Of a stretch of 64,000 nucleotides of DNA, positions 50,183 to 58,708 are shown one piece after another. Below the pieces are notes generated by a model, which worked only from the letters and a program-made list of their open reading frames with translations, made no database searches and was not told the origin of the DNA. Position 1 is the first letter of the stretch. Each line of letters starts with the position of its first letter. The position numbers were made by a program, and so were the translations under genes. The stretch is from Streptomyces flavofungini. GTDB lineage: Bacteria; Actinomycetota; Actinomycetes; Streptomycetales; Streptomycetaceae. The stretch spans positions 240,519 through 304,518 of the forward strand of contig NZ_BMVR01000011.1 in assembly GCF_014650815.1 (NCBI RefSeq), in the 5' to 3' direction.

Positions 50183-51757
50183 ATGACGTCGACCACCGCC
50201 GACAACCCCGAGGCGGTCGTCGGGCACGGCGACCGCCATCCGCAGCGCTGGCTGATCCTGGGCGTCATCTGCCTGGCCCAGCTCACGGTGCTGCTCGACA
50301 ACACGGTCCTGGGCGTGGCGATCCCCTCGCTCACACAGGAGCTGGACGCGTCGTCGTCCGACATCCAGTGGATGATCAACGCGTACTCGCTGGTGCAGTC
50401 GGGCCTGCTGCTCACCGCGGGCAGCGCGGCCGACCGCTACGGCCGCAAGAAGCTGCTGACCGCGGGCCTGGTCCTGTTCGGCGTCGGCTCGCTCGCGGCG
50501 GGCCTGGCCCAGTCCTCCGGGCAGCTCATCGCGGCCCGCGCGGGCATGGGCGTGGGCGGCGCGCTGCTGATGACGACGACGCTCGCGGTCGTCGTGCAGC
50601 TCTTCGACGACGCCGAGCGGGTCCGGGCGATCGGCCTCTGGGCGACGGTCAACTCCCTCGGCTTCGCCGCGGGTCCGCTGCTCGGCGGCTTCATGCTGAA
50701 CCACTTCTGGTGGGGCTCGATCTTCCTGATCAACATCCCGGTGGCGCTGATCGGCGTCGTCGCGGTGGTGCGGATGGTGCCCGAGTCCAAGGCCGCGCCT
50801 GCCGGAGGGCACGCGCAGACCCCCGGGCGGGGCGACCGCCCCGACCTGCTCGGCGCGCTGCTCTCGACCATCGGCATGGCGTCCGTGGTGTTCGCGATCA
50901 TCTCGGGCCCCGAGCACGGCTGGACGTCGGCGCGGGTCCTGGTCGCGGCCGGGGCGGGCGTGCTGGTCCTCGGCGCCTTCGCGCTGTGGGAGCTGCGGGC
51001 CCCGTACCCCATGCTGGACATGCACTTCTTCCGGAACAAGCGGTTCATCGGCGCGGTGACGGGCGTGATCCTGGTGGCCTTCGGGCTCGCCGGTTCGCTC
51101 TATCTGCTCACGCAGCACCTGCAGTTCGTCCTCGGGTACGAACCCCTTGAGGCGGGGCTGCGCACGTCGCCGATGGCCGTGACCGTGATCCTGCTGAACC
51201 TGGTCGGCATCGGCGCGAAGGCGCACGGAAAGCTGGGCACGCCCGCGACGATCCTGACCGGCATGACCATGCTGGCGGGCGGCCTCGCCGTGGTCGCGTC
51301 GTTCGGCGGCCACGACTACTCGGGCATGCTGGCCGGCCTGATCCTGATGGGCGCGGGCATCTCGCTCGCGATGCCCGCGATGGCCAACGCCATCATGAGC
51401 GCCATCCCGCCGGAGAAGGCCGGCGCGGGCGCGGGCATCAACGGCACGCTGGCCGAGTTCGGCAACGGCCTCGGGGTGGCGGTCCTCGGCGCGGTCCTCA
51501 ACTCCCGCTTCTCGGCGCTCGTCGCGGTGCCGGCGACGTCGTTCCCGGCGGCGCTGGCGGCGGCGGACTCGGCGGGGGAGCGGGAGCGCGTCTCGGACGC
51601 GTTCTCGTCCGGCCTGGAGACGAGTCAGTTCGTGGGTGCGGTGGCGCTGTTCCTCGGCGGCGCGGTCGCGGCGGCGTTGCTGTGGCGGGCGGAACGGGCA
51701 GACTCCCGGCTGAAGGAGGCCCGGTCGGCGGACGTCGGCGAGCAGGTGTCCGCATAG
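50183..51757 (+). CDS. DHA2-family (14-helix) MFS drug exporter
   Basis: A 524-residue DHA2-type MFS transporter with about 14 membrane helices. Family motifs are LTVLLDNTVLGVAIPSL (motif D1-like), LTAGSAADRYGRKKLL (motif A) and GVGGALLMTTTLAVVVQLF (motif C region). Such proteins export cationic or lipophilic drugs. The ATG at 50183 follows GAAGGAG and the triple operator. It is transcribed with, or just ahead of, a TetR-family gene starting 105 bp after its stop. Substrate unknown. Confidence 0.94.
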   Translation: MTSTTADNPEAVVGHGDRHPQRWLILGVICLAQLTVLLDNTVLGVAIPSLTQELDASSSDIQWMINAYSLVQSGLLLTAGSAADRYGRKKLLTAGLVLFGVGSLAAGLAQSSGQLIAARAGMGVGGALLMTTTLAVVVQLFDDAERVRAIGLWATVNSLGFAAGPLLGGFMLNHFWWGSIFLINIPVALIGVVAVVRMVPESKAAPAGGHAQTPGRGDRPDLLGALLSTIGMASVVFAIISGPEHGWTSARVLVAAGAGVLVLGAFALWELRAPYPMLDMHFFRNKRFIGAVTGVILVAFGLAGSLYLLTQHLQFVLGYEPLEAGLRTSPMAVTVILLNLVGIGAKAHGKLGTPATILTGMTMLAGGLAVVASFGGHDYSGMLAGLILMGAGISLAMPAMANAIMSAIPPEKAGAGAGINGTLAEFGNGLGVAVLGAVLNSRFSALVAVPATSFPAALAAADSAGERERVSDAFSSGLETSQFVGAVALFLGGAVAAALLWRAERADSRLKEARSADVGEQVSA

Positions 51758-51861
51758 CATCGGGGCGGGCGGACGGAGCGATCCGGCGCCGGCCGTCGGG
51801 AGCGGTCCGGCCGCCCGCGCCCAGCCCTACGGATTCCGTACGAGTACCAGGAAGGTGCGCC

Positions 51862-52704
51862 ATGGCGAAGGCAGCCGACCGCCCGAAGAGAGCCGTGCAC
51901 ACGAGTGTCTGGCTGGAGGGCAAGGCGCCGCGCGGCACCGGCCGCCGGGGGGACCAGCCGGCCGGTCTCGACCGGGACCGCATCACCGAGGCCACCGTCA
52001 GGCTCCTGGACGCGGAGGGCCTGGCCAAGTTCTCGATGCGCCGCCTCGCCGCGGAGCTGAACGTCACCGCGATGTCCGTGTACTGGTACGTGGACACCAA
52101 GGACGACCTCCTTGAGCTGGCGCTCGACCGGGTGGCCGCGGAGGTGCGGCTGCCCGACACCGAGACCGTGCCCGGCGAGTGGCGTGAGCAGCTGCGCGAA
52201 CTGGCCGCCGAATACCGGCAGCTGCTGATCCGGCACCCCTGGGTGTCGCCGCTGATCGGCGAGTTCCTGAACATCGGGCCGAACTGGCTGGAGGTCTCCC
52301 TCGCCATCCAGCGGGCCGTGCGCAACACCGGGCTCACGCCCTATCGCCAGAACGGGGCGATCGCCGCGGTGTTCCAGTTCGTGTACGGCTTCGGGACCAT
52401 CGAGGGGCACTTCCTCGCGCGGGTCGAGGCCGCGGGGATGACGCAGGACGAGTACTTCCGGGGCGCGGTCGGGTCCGTCAACGAGGAACTGGCCACGAAC
52501 CCGGCGGTCCGGTCGGCCAAGGAGCTGATGGAGTCCCGCAGCGAGGGCACCGTGCCCGAGATGTGGGCACGGGACTTCACGATCGCCCTCGACCTGATGA
52601 TCGCGGGCATCGAGTCGCTCCTGGACCCCGCTGTCCTCGCCGGGGACGGGGACGACGCCCAGGGCGCCCCCGCGGGGGTCACCGAGGAGGGAAGCCCCCG
52701 GTAG
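51862..52704 (+). CDS. TetR-family repressor with TetR_C domain
   Basis: A 280-residue regulator of the TetR/TetR_C (Tet repressor proper) subgroup. A basic N-terminal extension of about 35 residues precedes the DNA-binding domain (about 36-85: RITEATVRLLDAEGLAKFSMRRLAAEL, recognition helix TAMSVYWYV). The ligand domain follows (about 95-260). It probably controls the DHA2 gene upstream through the triple TATAC operators. Its 3' end overlaps the convergent flavin-binding-family gene by 26 bp. Confidence 0.93.
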   Translation: MAKAADRPKRAVHTSVWLEGKAPRGTGRRGDQPAGLDRDRITEATVRLLDAEGLAKFSMRRLAAELNVTAMSVYWYVDTKDDLLELALDRVAAEVRLPDTETVPGEWREQLRELAAEYRQLLIRHPWVSPLIGEFLNIGPNWLEVSLAIQRAVRNTGLTPYRQNGAIAAVFQFVYGFGTIEGHFLARVEAAGMTQDEYFRGAVGSVNEELATNPAVRSAKELMESRSEGTVPEMWARDFTIALDLMIAGIESLLDPAVLAGDGDDAQGAPAGVTEEGSPR

Positions 52705-53137
52705 CCACCGGCCCCCACCGCTCCGGCGTGATCCGGATCAGCGACTTGCCCTGCTTGCGCATCGCCGCGCGGTACTCGTCCCAGTCGGGGTGCTCGCCCG
52801 AGATGGTGCGGTAGTACTCGACCAGCGGCTCCACCGACTCCGGCAGGTCGAGGACCTCCGCGGAGCCGTCGACCTGGACCCAGGGGCCGTTCCAGTCGTC
52901 GGAGAGGACGACCACGCTGACCCGTGGGTTCCGCTTGGCGTTGCGGGTCTTGGCGCGCTCGGGGTACGTGGCGATCACGATCCGTCCCGAGTCGTCGACC
53001 CCGCAGGTCAGCGGGGAGGCCTGCGGGGTGCCGTCGGCGCGCGTGGTCAGCAGCAGCGCCTTGTGCCGGGGCCGGACGAAGTCCAGCAACTCCGCGTGGG
53101 ACACGGTGGTGTTGGTGGCGATGTTCGGGGGCGTCAT
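52679..53137 (-). CDS. PNPOx-like flavin/F420-binding split-barrel protein
   Basis: A 152-residue split-barrel protein of the PNPOx/F420-dependent oxidoreductase superfamily (TIGR03618-like). Motifs are HKALLLTTRADGTPQASPLTCGVDDSGRIVIATYPERAKTRNAKRNPRVSVVVLSDD in parts: LLLTTRADGTPQ, AKTRNAKRNPRVSV, GPWVQVDGSAEV. Length is normal for F420-binding members common in actinomycetes. ATG 53137 (MTPPNIATNTTV) is preferred over the longer upstream frame. It is convergent with, and overlaps, the TetR gene. Confidence 0.9.
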   Translation of the reverse strand: MTPPNIATNTTVSHAELLDFVRPRHKALLLTTRADGTPQASPLTCGVDDSGRIVIATYPERAKTRNAKRNPRVSVVVLSDDWNGPWVQVDGSAEVLDLPESVEPLVEYYRTISGEHPDWDEYRAAMRKQGKSLIRITPERWGPVATGGFPPR

Positions 53138-53210
53138 GGTCGGGACAGTACGCCCCCGACGGCGTCGGCACGCCGCGCCCGCGCGGGGGGGGCGACCCAT
53201 CGGACGGGCT

Positions 53211-54029
53211 CTAGACCTGCGGCAGGCTCTCGCCCTGCACGGCCTGGATGTCCAGCTCCACCCTGAGCGTGGTGCCGATCGCCGAGATGCCCGCCTGGAG
53301 CACCTGGTTGTAGTTCATGGCGAAGTCCTCGCGGTGCAGTTCGGCGGTGGCGCGGAAGGCCGCGCGGGTGCCGCCCCAGGGGTCGGCGCCGGTGCCGAGG
53401 TAGGCCAGGTCGAGGTCGACGGGCCGGACGACGCCGTGCATGCCGAGTTCGCCGCGCACCGTCCAGCGGTCGGCCCCGGCGGGCACGAGCTCGGTGGACC
53501 GGTAGGTGATCTCCGGGTACGTCTCGACGTCCAGGAAGTCGCCGGACTTCAGGTGCCCGTCGCGCATCGCGTTGCCGGTGTCGATGGACGCGGCCCTGAT
53601 GACCGCCTCGACCCGCGACTTCTCCAGGTCCGCGGCGATCTCGACCCGGCCCGAGAACACGTCGAAGCGCCCGCGCACGCTGGAGATCCCCAGGTGCTGG
53701 GCGACGGCGGCGACGGACGAGTGGACGGGGTCGACCGTCCACGGCCCGGGCGGCGGCAGTTCGGTGCCGCCGGCACGGGCGAGGACCACGTTGCCGACGT
53801 CGGCCCGCCCGCTCGCGGTGACCAGGGCGGTGGCGGCGGCGGGCGCGTACCCGACGGCGGTGACGATGACGGTGTACGGGCCGGGGGCCAGCTCCGCGGC
53901 GTCCCGCACCACGCCGTCCGCGTCGACGTCGGCACGCAGCACCTGCGCCCCGGTCATGTCGGTGACGGTCACGACGGCGTGCGGCACGGCCCACCCGTCC
54001 CGAGTACGGATCCGCCCACTGAGTCCCAC
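53211..54029 (-). CDS. YceI-like protein with carboxypeptidase-regulatory-like N-terminal domain
   Basis: A 272-residue protein without a signal peptide. Residues about 1-85 form a beta-sandwich domain of the carboxypeptidase regulatory-like type (GLSGRIRTRDGWAVPHAVV, ELAPGPYTVIVTAVGYAP). Residues about 95-268 form a YceI lipid-binding barrel (WTVDPVHSSVAAVAQHLGISSVRGRF, DFLDVETYPEITYRS, GELGMHGVVRPVDL). YceI proteins bind polyisoprenoid or fatty molecules. The same kind of N-terminal domain occurs three times at the end of the neighbouring MFS protein, from which it is separated by 152 bp on the same strand. Confidence 0.92.
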   Translation of the reverse strand: MGLSGRIRTRDGWAVPHAVVTVTDMTGAQVLRADVDADGVVRDAAELAPGPYTVIVTAVGYAPAAATALVTASGRADVGNVVLARAGGTELPPPGPWTVDPVHSSVAAVAQHLGISSVRGRFDVFSGRVEIAADLEKSRVEAVIRAASIDTGNAMRDGHLKSGDFLDVETYPEITYRSTELVPAGADRWTVRGELGMHGVVRPVDLDLAYLGTGADPWGGTRAAFRATAELHREDFAMNYNQVLQAGISAIGTTLRVELDIQAVQGESLPQV

Positions 54030-54181
54030 GTTTCAAGCTCCTTGCAGAGGTCCGAAAAAGCAATCGGCCCCCGGCGGTGGCGACCGGCCGTCCCCAACCG
54101 TCGCGTCGCCACCGTCCCGGGGGCCCTACGCACCGCCTCGGGGCCGCGTCCGCTCAAAGCGCGGCCCCGTGGCGGGGTCCA

Positions 54182-56764
54182 TCACTCGCCGGGGTGGGCG
54201 AGTTCGATGTCGTGGCCCTCGACGACGCCACCGTCACCGGCGACGGCCAGGCCGGTGGCCACGGGCGGGTAGCCGGTCGCGATGACCGTGTACTCGCCGC
54301 TGTCCAGGTCGGTGAAGGCGTACTCGCCGTCCGTCCCGGTGGTGGCGGTGGCCACGACGTTCCCGGCCGCGTCGACGAGCGTGACGCGGGCGCCGTTCAG
54401 CGGCCCGCCCGCGGCCCGCACGGTGCCGAGCACCCGGGCGCCGGAGCGCAGTTCGACCTCGACGCGGGTGACGCCGACGGCGGAGACCTCGACGGGCAGG
54501 GCCACCGGCCGGTGCCCCGCCGCGTTCACGGCGACGGTCACGGGCCCGGGGACCAGCTCGGCGAAGGCGAAGTCGCCCTGTTCGCCGGCGGCCCCGGTGG
54601 CGAGCACCTCACCGCGCACGTCGGTCACGACGACCATCGCACCGGGCACGGGCAGCTTGGCGTCGGCGGTGCGCACGATGCCGCTGAGCCCGCTGGTGCC
54701 GCTCAGGAGCAGGTCGTACGCCAGCGGCTCGGCGCCGACCACGACGGTCGAGGCCTGCGGCTGGAACCCGTCGGCGGAGGCGATCAGGACGTACGAACCG
54801 GCGCCGGGGGCGTCGACGGAGTACCCGCCGTCGTCCCGCGCTACAGCCCGGCCCAACTGCCGTCCGCCGAGCGAGATCAGCGTGACCGCGGCCCGCGGCA
54901 CGGGCGCGCTCTCGGCGCCGCGGACGAAGCCGCGTACCGGCACGCCCCCGCCGGTGGCCTGCGTGGGCGCCTCGCCGGAGCCCGCGACGGACGCCACGGC
55001 GGCGAGCCGCTGGGTGCCCTCGGGTCCGGCCTCGGCGCGGGCGGCGACGGCGGCGAGCACGGGCTCGGGCTCGGCGTCGGCCGGGGCGGCGTCGGCCGGG
55101 GTGGCCGCCGGGGACACCGGGTCCGTGGCGGGCCCAGCGGCCTCAGCGGCCTCGGCGGCCTGCGCCAGCGCTCCCGCCGAGCGCAGCGGCACCTCCTTGA
55201 TGAAGAGGGTGACCACGAACGCGAGGAACGCGATGGGCGCGGCGATCAGGAACACGTCCGCGATGCCGTGGCCGTAGGCGCTCTCCATCACGGTCCGCAG
55301 CGGCGCGGGCAGCGCGTCCAGGTCCGGGATGCCGCCACCGCCGGTGCCGCCGTGGCCGAACGCGGCGCCCCGCGGGCCGAGGTCGGCGATGCCGTCCTTC
55401 ACGTAGTCGGTGATGCGCGTGGACATCACGGCGCCGAGCGCGGAGACGCCCATGGCGCCGCCGAGGGACCGGAAGAAGGTGACGACGGAGCTGGCGGCGC
55501 CGATGTCCTCGGGCGCGACCTGGTTCTGCGTGCACAGGACGAGGTTCTGCATCATCATGCCGATGCCGAGGCCCATCAGGGCCATGTAGCAGGCGATGTG
55601 CCAGTACGCGGTGTCGTACCGCATGGTGCCGAGCAGGCCCAGGCCCGCGGTCAGCAGCACACCGCCGCTGACCAGCCAGGCCTTCCACTTGCCCGTCTTG
55701 GTGATGAGCTGTCCCGAGACCGTCGAGGAGACGAACAGGCCCGCGATCATCGGGATCGTCATGACACCGGACATCGTCGGCGACTTGCCGCGCGCCAGCT
55801 GGAAGTACTGGCTGAAGAAGACCGTGCCCGCGAACATCGCGACACCGACGAACAGCGAGGCGAGCGAGGCGAGGGCGATGGTCCGGTTGCGGAAGAGGCG
55901 CAGCGGGATGATCGGCTCGCTGGCCTTGGACTCGACGAGCAGGAACAGCAGGCCGAGCACGATCGAGCCGCCGACCATGGCGTACGACTGCCACGACAGC
56001 CACTCGTACTTCTTGCCGGAGCCGGAGCCCGCGAAGGTCACCCAGACCAGGAGCAGCGAGACGGCCGCGGTGATGAAGAAGGCACCGGCCCAGTCGACCT
56101 TGACCTGCCGCTTCACGACGGGCAGCTTCAGGGTCTTCTGGAGCACGATCAGGGCGATGATCGCGAACGGCACGCCGACGTAGAAGCACCAGCGCCAGCC
56201 GAGCCAGGAGGTGTCGGTGATGACGCCGCCGAGCAGCGGGCCGCCGACGGTGGCGACGGCGAAGGTCGCGCCGAGGTAGCCGGAGTAACGCCCGCGCTCG
56301 CGCGGGGAGATCATCGCGGCCATGACGATCTGGGCGAGCGCCGACAGACCGCCGACGCCGATGCCCTGCACCACGCGGCAGGCGATCAGCATCCCGGCGT
56401 TCTGGGAGAGACCGGCGACGACCGAGCCGAGGACATAGATGACCAGGGCTATCTGGACGAGCGCCTTCTTGCTGAACAGGTCCGACAGCTTGCCCCACAG
56501 CGGGGTGCTCGCCGTCATCGAGAGCAGTGCGGCGGTGACGACCCAGGTGTAGGCGGACTGGCCGCCGCCGAGGTCGCCGATGATCTCGGGCAGGGCGTTG
56601 GAGACGATCGTCGACGACAGGATCGCGACGAACATGCCGAGCAGGAGGCCGGACAGGGCCTCCATGATCTGCCGGTGCGTCATGGGGGCGCCGCTGTCCG
56701 GGTGCCCGTGCGCTCCGTGCTTGGCATGGCTGCCCCGCACACCGGACGGTGTGGATGTTGCCAT
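54182..56764 (-). CDS. DHA2-type MFS transporter fused to three carboxypeptidase-regulatory-like domains
   Basis: An 860-residue fusion. Residues about 30-540 are a 14-helix DHA2 exporter with motifs MFVAILSSTIVSNALPEI and SMTASTPLWGKLSDLFSKK. After the last helix (IAFLAFVVTLFIKEVP) and an Ala/Pro-rich linker come three beta domains of about 85 residues: from GFVRGAESAPVPRAAVTL, GIVRTADAKLPVPGAMVVV and GTVRAAGGPLNGARVTLV, each with GSYVLIASADG-like ends (PGPVTVAVNAAGHRP, SGEYTVIATGYPP). In a 14-helix exporter both ends face the cytoplasm, so these usually extracellular-type domains would be inside. It is preceded by a MarR gene 18 bp away. Confidence 0.93.
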   Translation of the reverse strand: MATSTPSGVRGSHAKHGAHGHPDSGAPMTHRQIMEALSGLLLGMFVAILSSTIVSNALPEIIGDLGGGQSAYTWVVTAALLSMTASTPLWGKLSDLFSKKALVQIALVIYVLGSVVAGLSQNAGMLIACRVVQGIGVGGLSALAQIVMAAMISPRERGRYSGYLGATFAVATVGGPLLGGVITDTSWLGWRWCFYVGVPFAIIALIVLQKTLKLPVVKRQVKVDWAGAFFITAAVSLLLVWVTFAGSGSGKKYEWLSWQSYAMVGGSIVLGLLFLLVESKASEPIIPLRLFRNRTIALASLASLFVGVAMFAGTVFFSQYFQLARGKSPTMSGVMTIPMIAGLFVSSTVSGQLITKTGKWKAWLVSGGVLLTAGLGLLGTMRYDTAYWHIACYMALMGLGIGMMMQNLVLCTQNQVAPEDIGAASSVVTFFRSLGGAMGVSALGAVMSTRITDYVKDGIADLGPRGAAFGHGGTGGGGIPDLDALPAPLRTVMESAYGHGIADVFLIAAPIAFLAFVVTLFIKEVPLRSAGALAQAAEAAEAAGPATDPVSPAATPADAAPADAEPEPVLAAVAARAEAGPEGTQRLAAVASVAGSGEAPTQATGGGVPVRGFVRGAESAPVPRAAVTLISLGGRQLGRAVARDDGGYSVDAPGAGSYVLIASADGFQPQASTVVVGAEPLAYDLLLSGTSGLSGIVRTADAKLPVPGAMVVVTDVRGEVLATGAAGEQGDFAFAELVPGPVTVAVNAAGHRPVALPVEVSAVGVTRVEVELRSGARVLGTVRAAGGPLNGARVTLVDAAGNVVATATTGTDGEYAFTDLDSGEYTVIATGYPPVATGLAVAGDGGVVEGHDIELAHPGE

Positions 56765-56782
56765 GAGTTCCTTTTCCTTGCT

Positions 56783-57277
56783 TTACGCGGGTGTACGGGT
56801 GGTTTCCTCGATCGCGTGCGGCGGTCCGGGGAGCCGGGCCGAAGCCGCGCGGCAGTCCCCGAAGCCGGCCCGCAGGCGCCCGAGCAACGCGCTGAGCTGC
56901 CTGACGTCTTCGTCGGACCAGTCGTGCAGATAGTGGGCGAGCGTCCGGACGGACAGCTCGGACAGCTCCGCGAACTTGGCCTCGCCCGCGGGCGTGAGCC
57001 GCAGGATGCGCGAGCGCCGGTCCGCGGGGTCGGGGGCCCGGTCGATCCAGCCGCGCTCCGCGACGTGCGCGACATGACGGCTGGTCACCGACATGTCGAC
57101 GGCGAGGAGTTCCGCGAGGCGGCTCATCCGCATCTCGCCGTGGCGCTGGAGCAGCGTGAGCACGGCGGCGGAGCCGCCCGGGCAGTCGGCGGGCAGGCCG
57201 CGGCCGAGGCCGCGCTTCACGGCGCCGATGGCACTGAGCTGGCGGGCCAGCTCCTGGTATTCACGCTGTGCGGCCAC
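56783..57277 (-). CDS. MarR-family regulator
   Basis: A 164-residue MarR-type winged-helix regulator (about 10-145). Motifs are LTLLQRHGEMRMSRLAELLAVDMSVTSRHVAHVAERGWIDRAPDPADRRSR in parts: MRMSRLAELLAVD, SVTSRHVAHVAERGW, DPADRRSRILRLT. GTG start at 57277. It lies first in the MarR-MFS-YceI unit, with two matching palindromes just ahead of its start, the normal layout for autoregulated efflux control. Confidence 0.93.
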   Translation of the reverse strand: MAAQREYQELARQLSAIGAVKRGLGRGLPADCPGGSAAVLTLLQRHGEMRMSRLAELLAVDMSVTSRHVAHVAERGWIDRAPDPADRRSRILRLTPAGEAKFAELSELSVRTLAHYLHDWSDEDVRQLSALLGRLRAGFGDCRAASARLPGPPHAIEETTRTPA

Positions 57278-57297
57278 GGCACCCGCCCTTACTTTCG

Positions 57298-57339
57298 TTG
57301 CTTAGGGCAACCATAGAAGCAGTTGGTTGCCGCAGGCAA
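57298..57339 (-). promoter_or_regulatory. Twin MarR operators TTGC-N5-GCAA
   Basis: TTGCTTAGGGCAA at 57298-57310 and TTGCCGCAGGCAA at 57327-57339, both 13-bp inverted repeats, 29 bp apart (near three helical turns) and 21 bp ahead of the MarR start codon. Likely binding sites for the MarR protein on its own promoter. Confidence 0.85.
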
Positions 57340-57453
57340 ACTAAAAGCGGACCAAGGGGCTAAAGGGCTGGCAAAGCTCTCGGACCACGGAGGTAAAGTC
57401 GCCGGTCAGCGGGGGTTGGGCCGGGCGGCGGGGATTCGCTAGGGTCCTGCCCC

Positions 57454-57687
57454 ATGGCACACAACCCCCATGCACCGCAGGGCGCCCCGGGCCCCGAGGG
57501 CCAGCACGGTCAGCACGACCCGGCGGGCTCCACTCAGATGTTCCGCGCCTTCGTCGACGAGCCGCCGCAGGGCGGCCGCGCGCAGCGGCAGGCGGCGGCC
57601 CCGGCGGGCCCGCGGATCGGCCTCATCGTCGGCGTGGTCGCGGCGATCGTGATCGTGGCGGCGGTGGCCTGGCTGGCGCTGAAGTAG
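57454..57687 (+). CDS. Small single-span membrane protein
   Basis: A 77-residue protein. The N-terminal 50 residues are hydrophilic, rich in His, Gln, Pro and Gly (HNPHAPQGAPGPEGQHGQH), and the C-terminus is a single helix (GLIVGVVAAIVIVAAVAWLAL) ending in Lys. It is therefore tail-anchored, with the N-terminus likely inside. No family with known function is recognised. A GGGATTCGCTAGG segment (57430) precedes the start codon at 57454. Confidence 0.72.
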   Translation: MAHNPHAPQGAPGPEGQHGQHDPAGSTQMFRAFVDEPPQGGRAQRQAAAPAGPRIGLIVGVVAAIVIVAAVAWLALK

Positions 57688-57763
57688 CGCTCCGGCGCGC
57701 GCGGAGCCGTTCCGTGGCTGCGTGCACTCCGCTTCGGTAGCTGCGCCCGCTCCGCTGCCGCGG

Positions 57764-58624
57764 CTACTTCCACTGCACGTCGACGTCGCGCGTCTCGATC
57801 CGCATACCGAGCGGAACGCGCCACCAGTCGACGCAAATCGGCCAAGTCTTCCGCACGGTTCTCCCGGCCCTGATGGGCGCCGGGAGTTTCCGCGTGGCCT
57901 CGATGGTTCCCCAGTCCACACCGAGGGCACCGATGATGTGCGTACCGAGGGTGACGCTGCCCGAACGCACCGAGGTGCCGCCGGTGTTGCGGAAAGTAAG
58001 CGTCACGTCCTCGCACCAGCGCTTGTCGGCGGCTTCGCGCCGGGGGGCGCCGACCTTCAGGGTGGCGGGGGTGGGGGGTTTCGGCTTCGGGTTCGGCTTG
58101 GGCTTCGGGGGAGTGCTGGGGCCGGGGTCGCTCGGGGGGCCGGGGCGGGTGGCGTTGTCGCCGCCGCTGCCGCCGCTGCCGCCGTCGCTGTGGCCGCTGT
58201 GGCCGGTCGACGGCCCGCTCGACGCGTCCGGAGAGCCCGAACTCGTACTGCTGCCCGGTGACTTCCCCTCCGGGCCGTCGGCGCCGGACGAACCTCCGTC
58301 GGAGGGACGGCCGTTGCCGCCGCTCTCGCCCTCGCCGCCACCGCTGCCGTCGGCCGCGCCGCTCCCGGCCTTCCCGGAGCCCTTCCCCGGCGGCTTCCCG
58401 GAGGGCTCCCCGTCCAGCGGTACGAACTCCACGTCCCCGCTGGGCCCCACGCCCTTGCCGGGGCCCTTCTCCGGGACACCACCGGCCGCACCGGTGGCCA
58501 CATAGCCGTCGCGTCCGTCGCCGCCGCACGCGGCGAGCAGGCCGCCCAGACCCAGTACGACCGCCGAGGCACCCGCTATCGCGCCCCGGCGGCCACGTCC
58601 GCCACTCCACGCACCACGAAGCAT
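57764..58624 (-). CDS. Lipoprotein with low-complexity linker and C-terminal beta domain
   Basis: A 286-residue lipoprotein with lipobox LLAAC near residue 33. Residues about 40-185 are a Gly/Ser/Pro/Lys-rich linker. The C-terminal domain (about 188-286) looks like a single immunoglobulin-like beta domain with two Cys (RWCEDVTLTFRNTGG, WPICVDWWRVP), probably disulfide-bonded. It ends in TRDVDVQWK. Function unknown; the TLTFRNTGG pattern is seen in extracellular CARDB-type or Sortase-like partner domains. Not coupled to neighbours. Confidence 0.78.
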   Translation of the reverse strand: MLRGAWSGGRGRRGAIAGASAVVLGLGGLLAACGGDGRDGYVATGAAGGVPEKGPGKGVGPSGDVEFVPLDGEPSGKPPGKGSGKAGSGAADGSGGGEGESGGNGRPSDGGSSGADGPEGKSPGSSTSSGSPDASSGPSTGHSGHSDGGSGGSGGDNATRPGPPSDPGPSTPPKPKPNPKPKPPTPATLKVGAPRREAADKRWCEDVTLTFRNTGGTSVRSGSVTLGTHIIGALGVDWGTIEATRKLPAPIRAGRTVRKTWPICVDWWRVPLGMRIETRDVDVQWK

Positions 58625-58708
58625 CGCGCCAGTGTGGCTGACGCTCCGTCAATTAGGAACCCTGTCAACAGGGTTCGCGTCGCCCGGCAAGGGGCTGGAC
58701 GGAACGCC

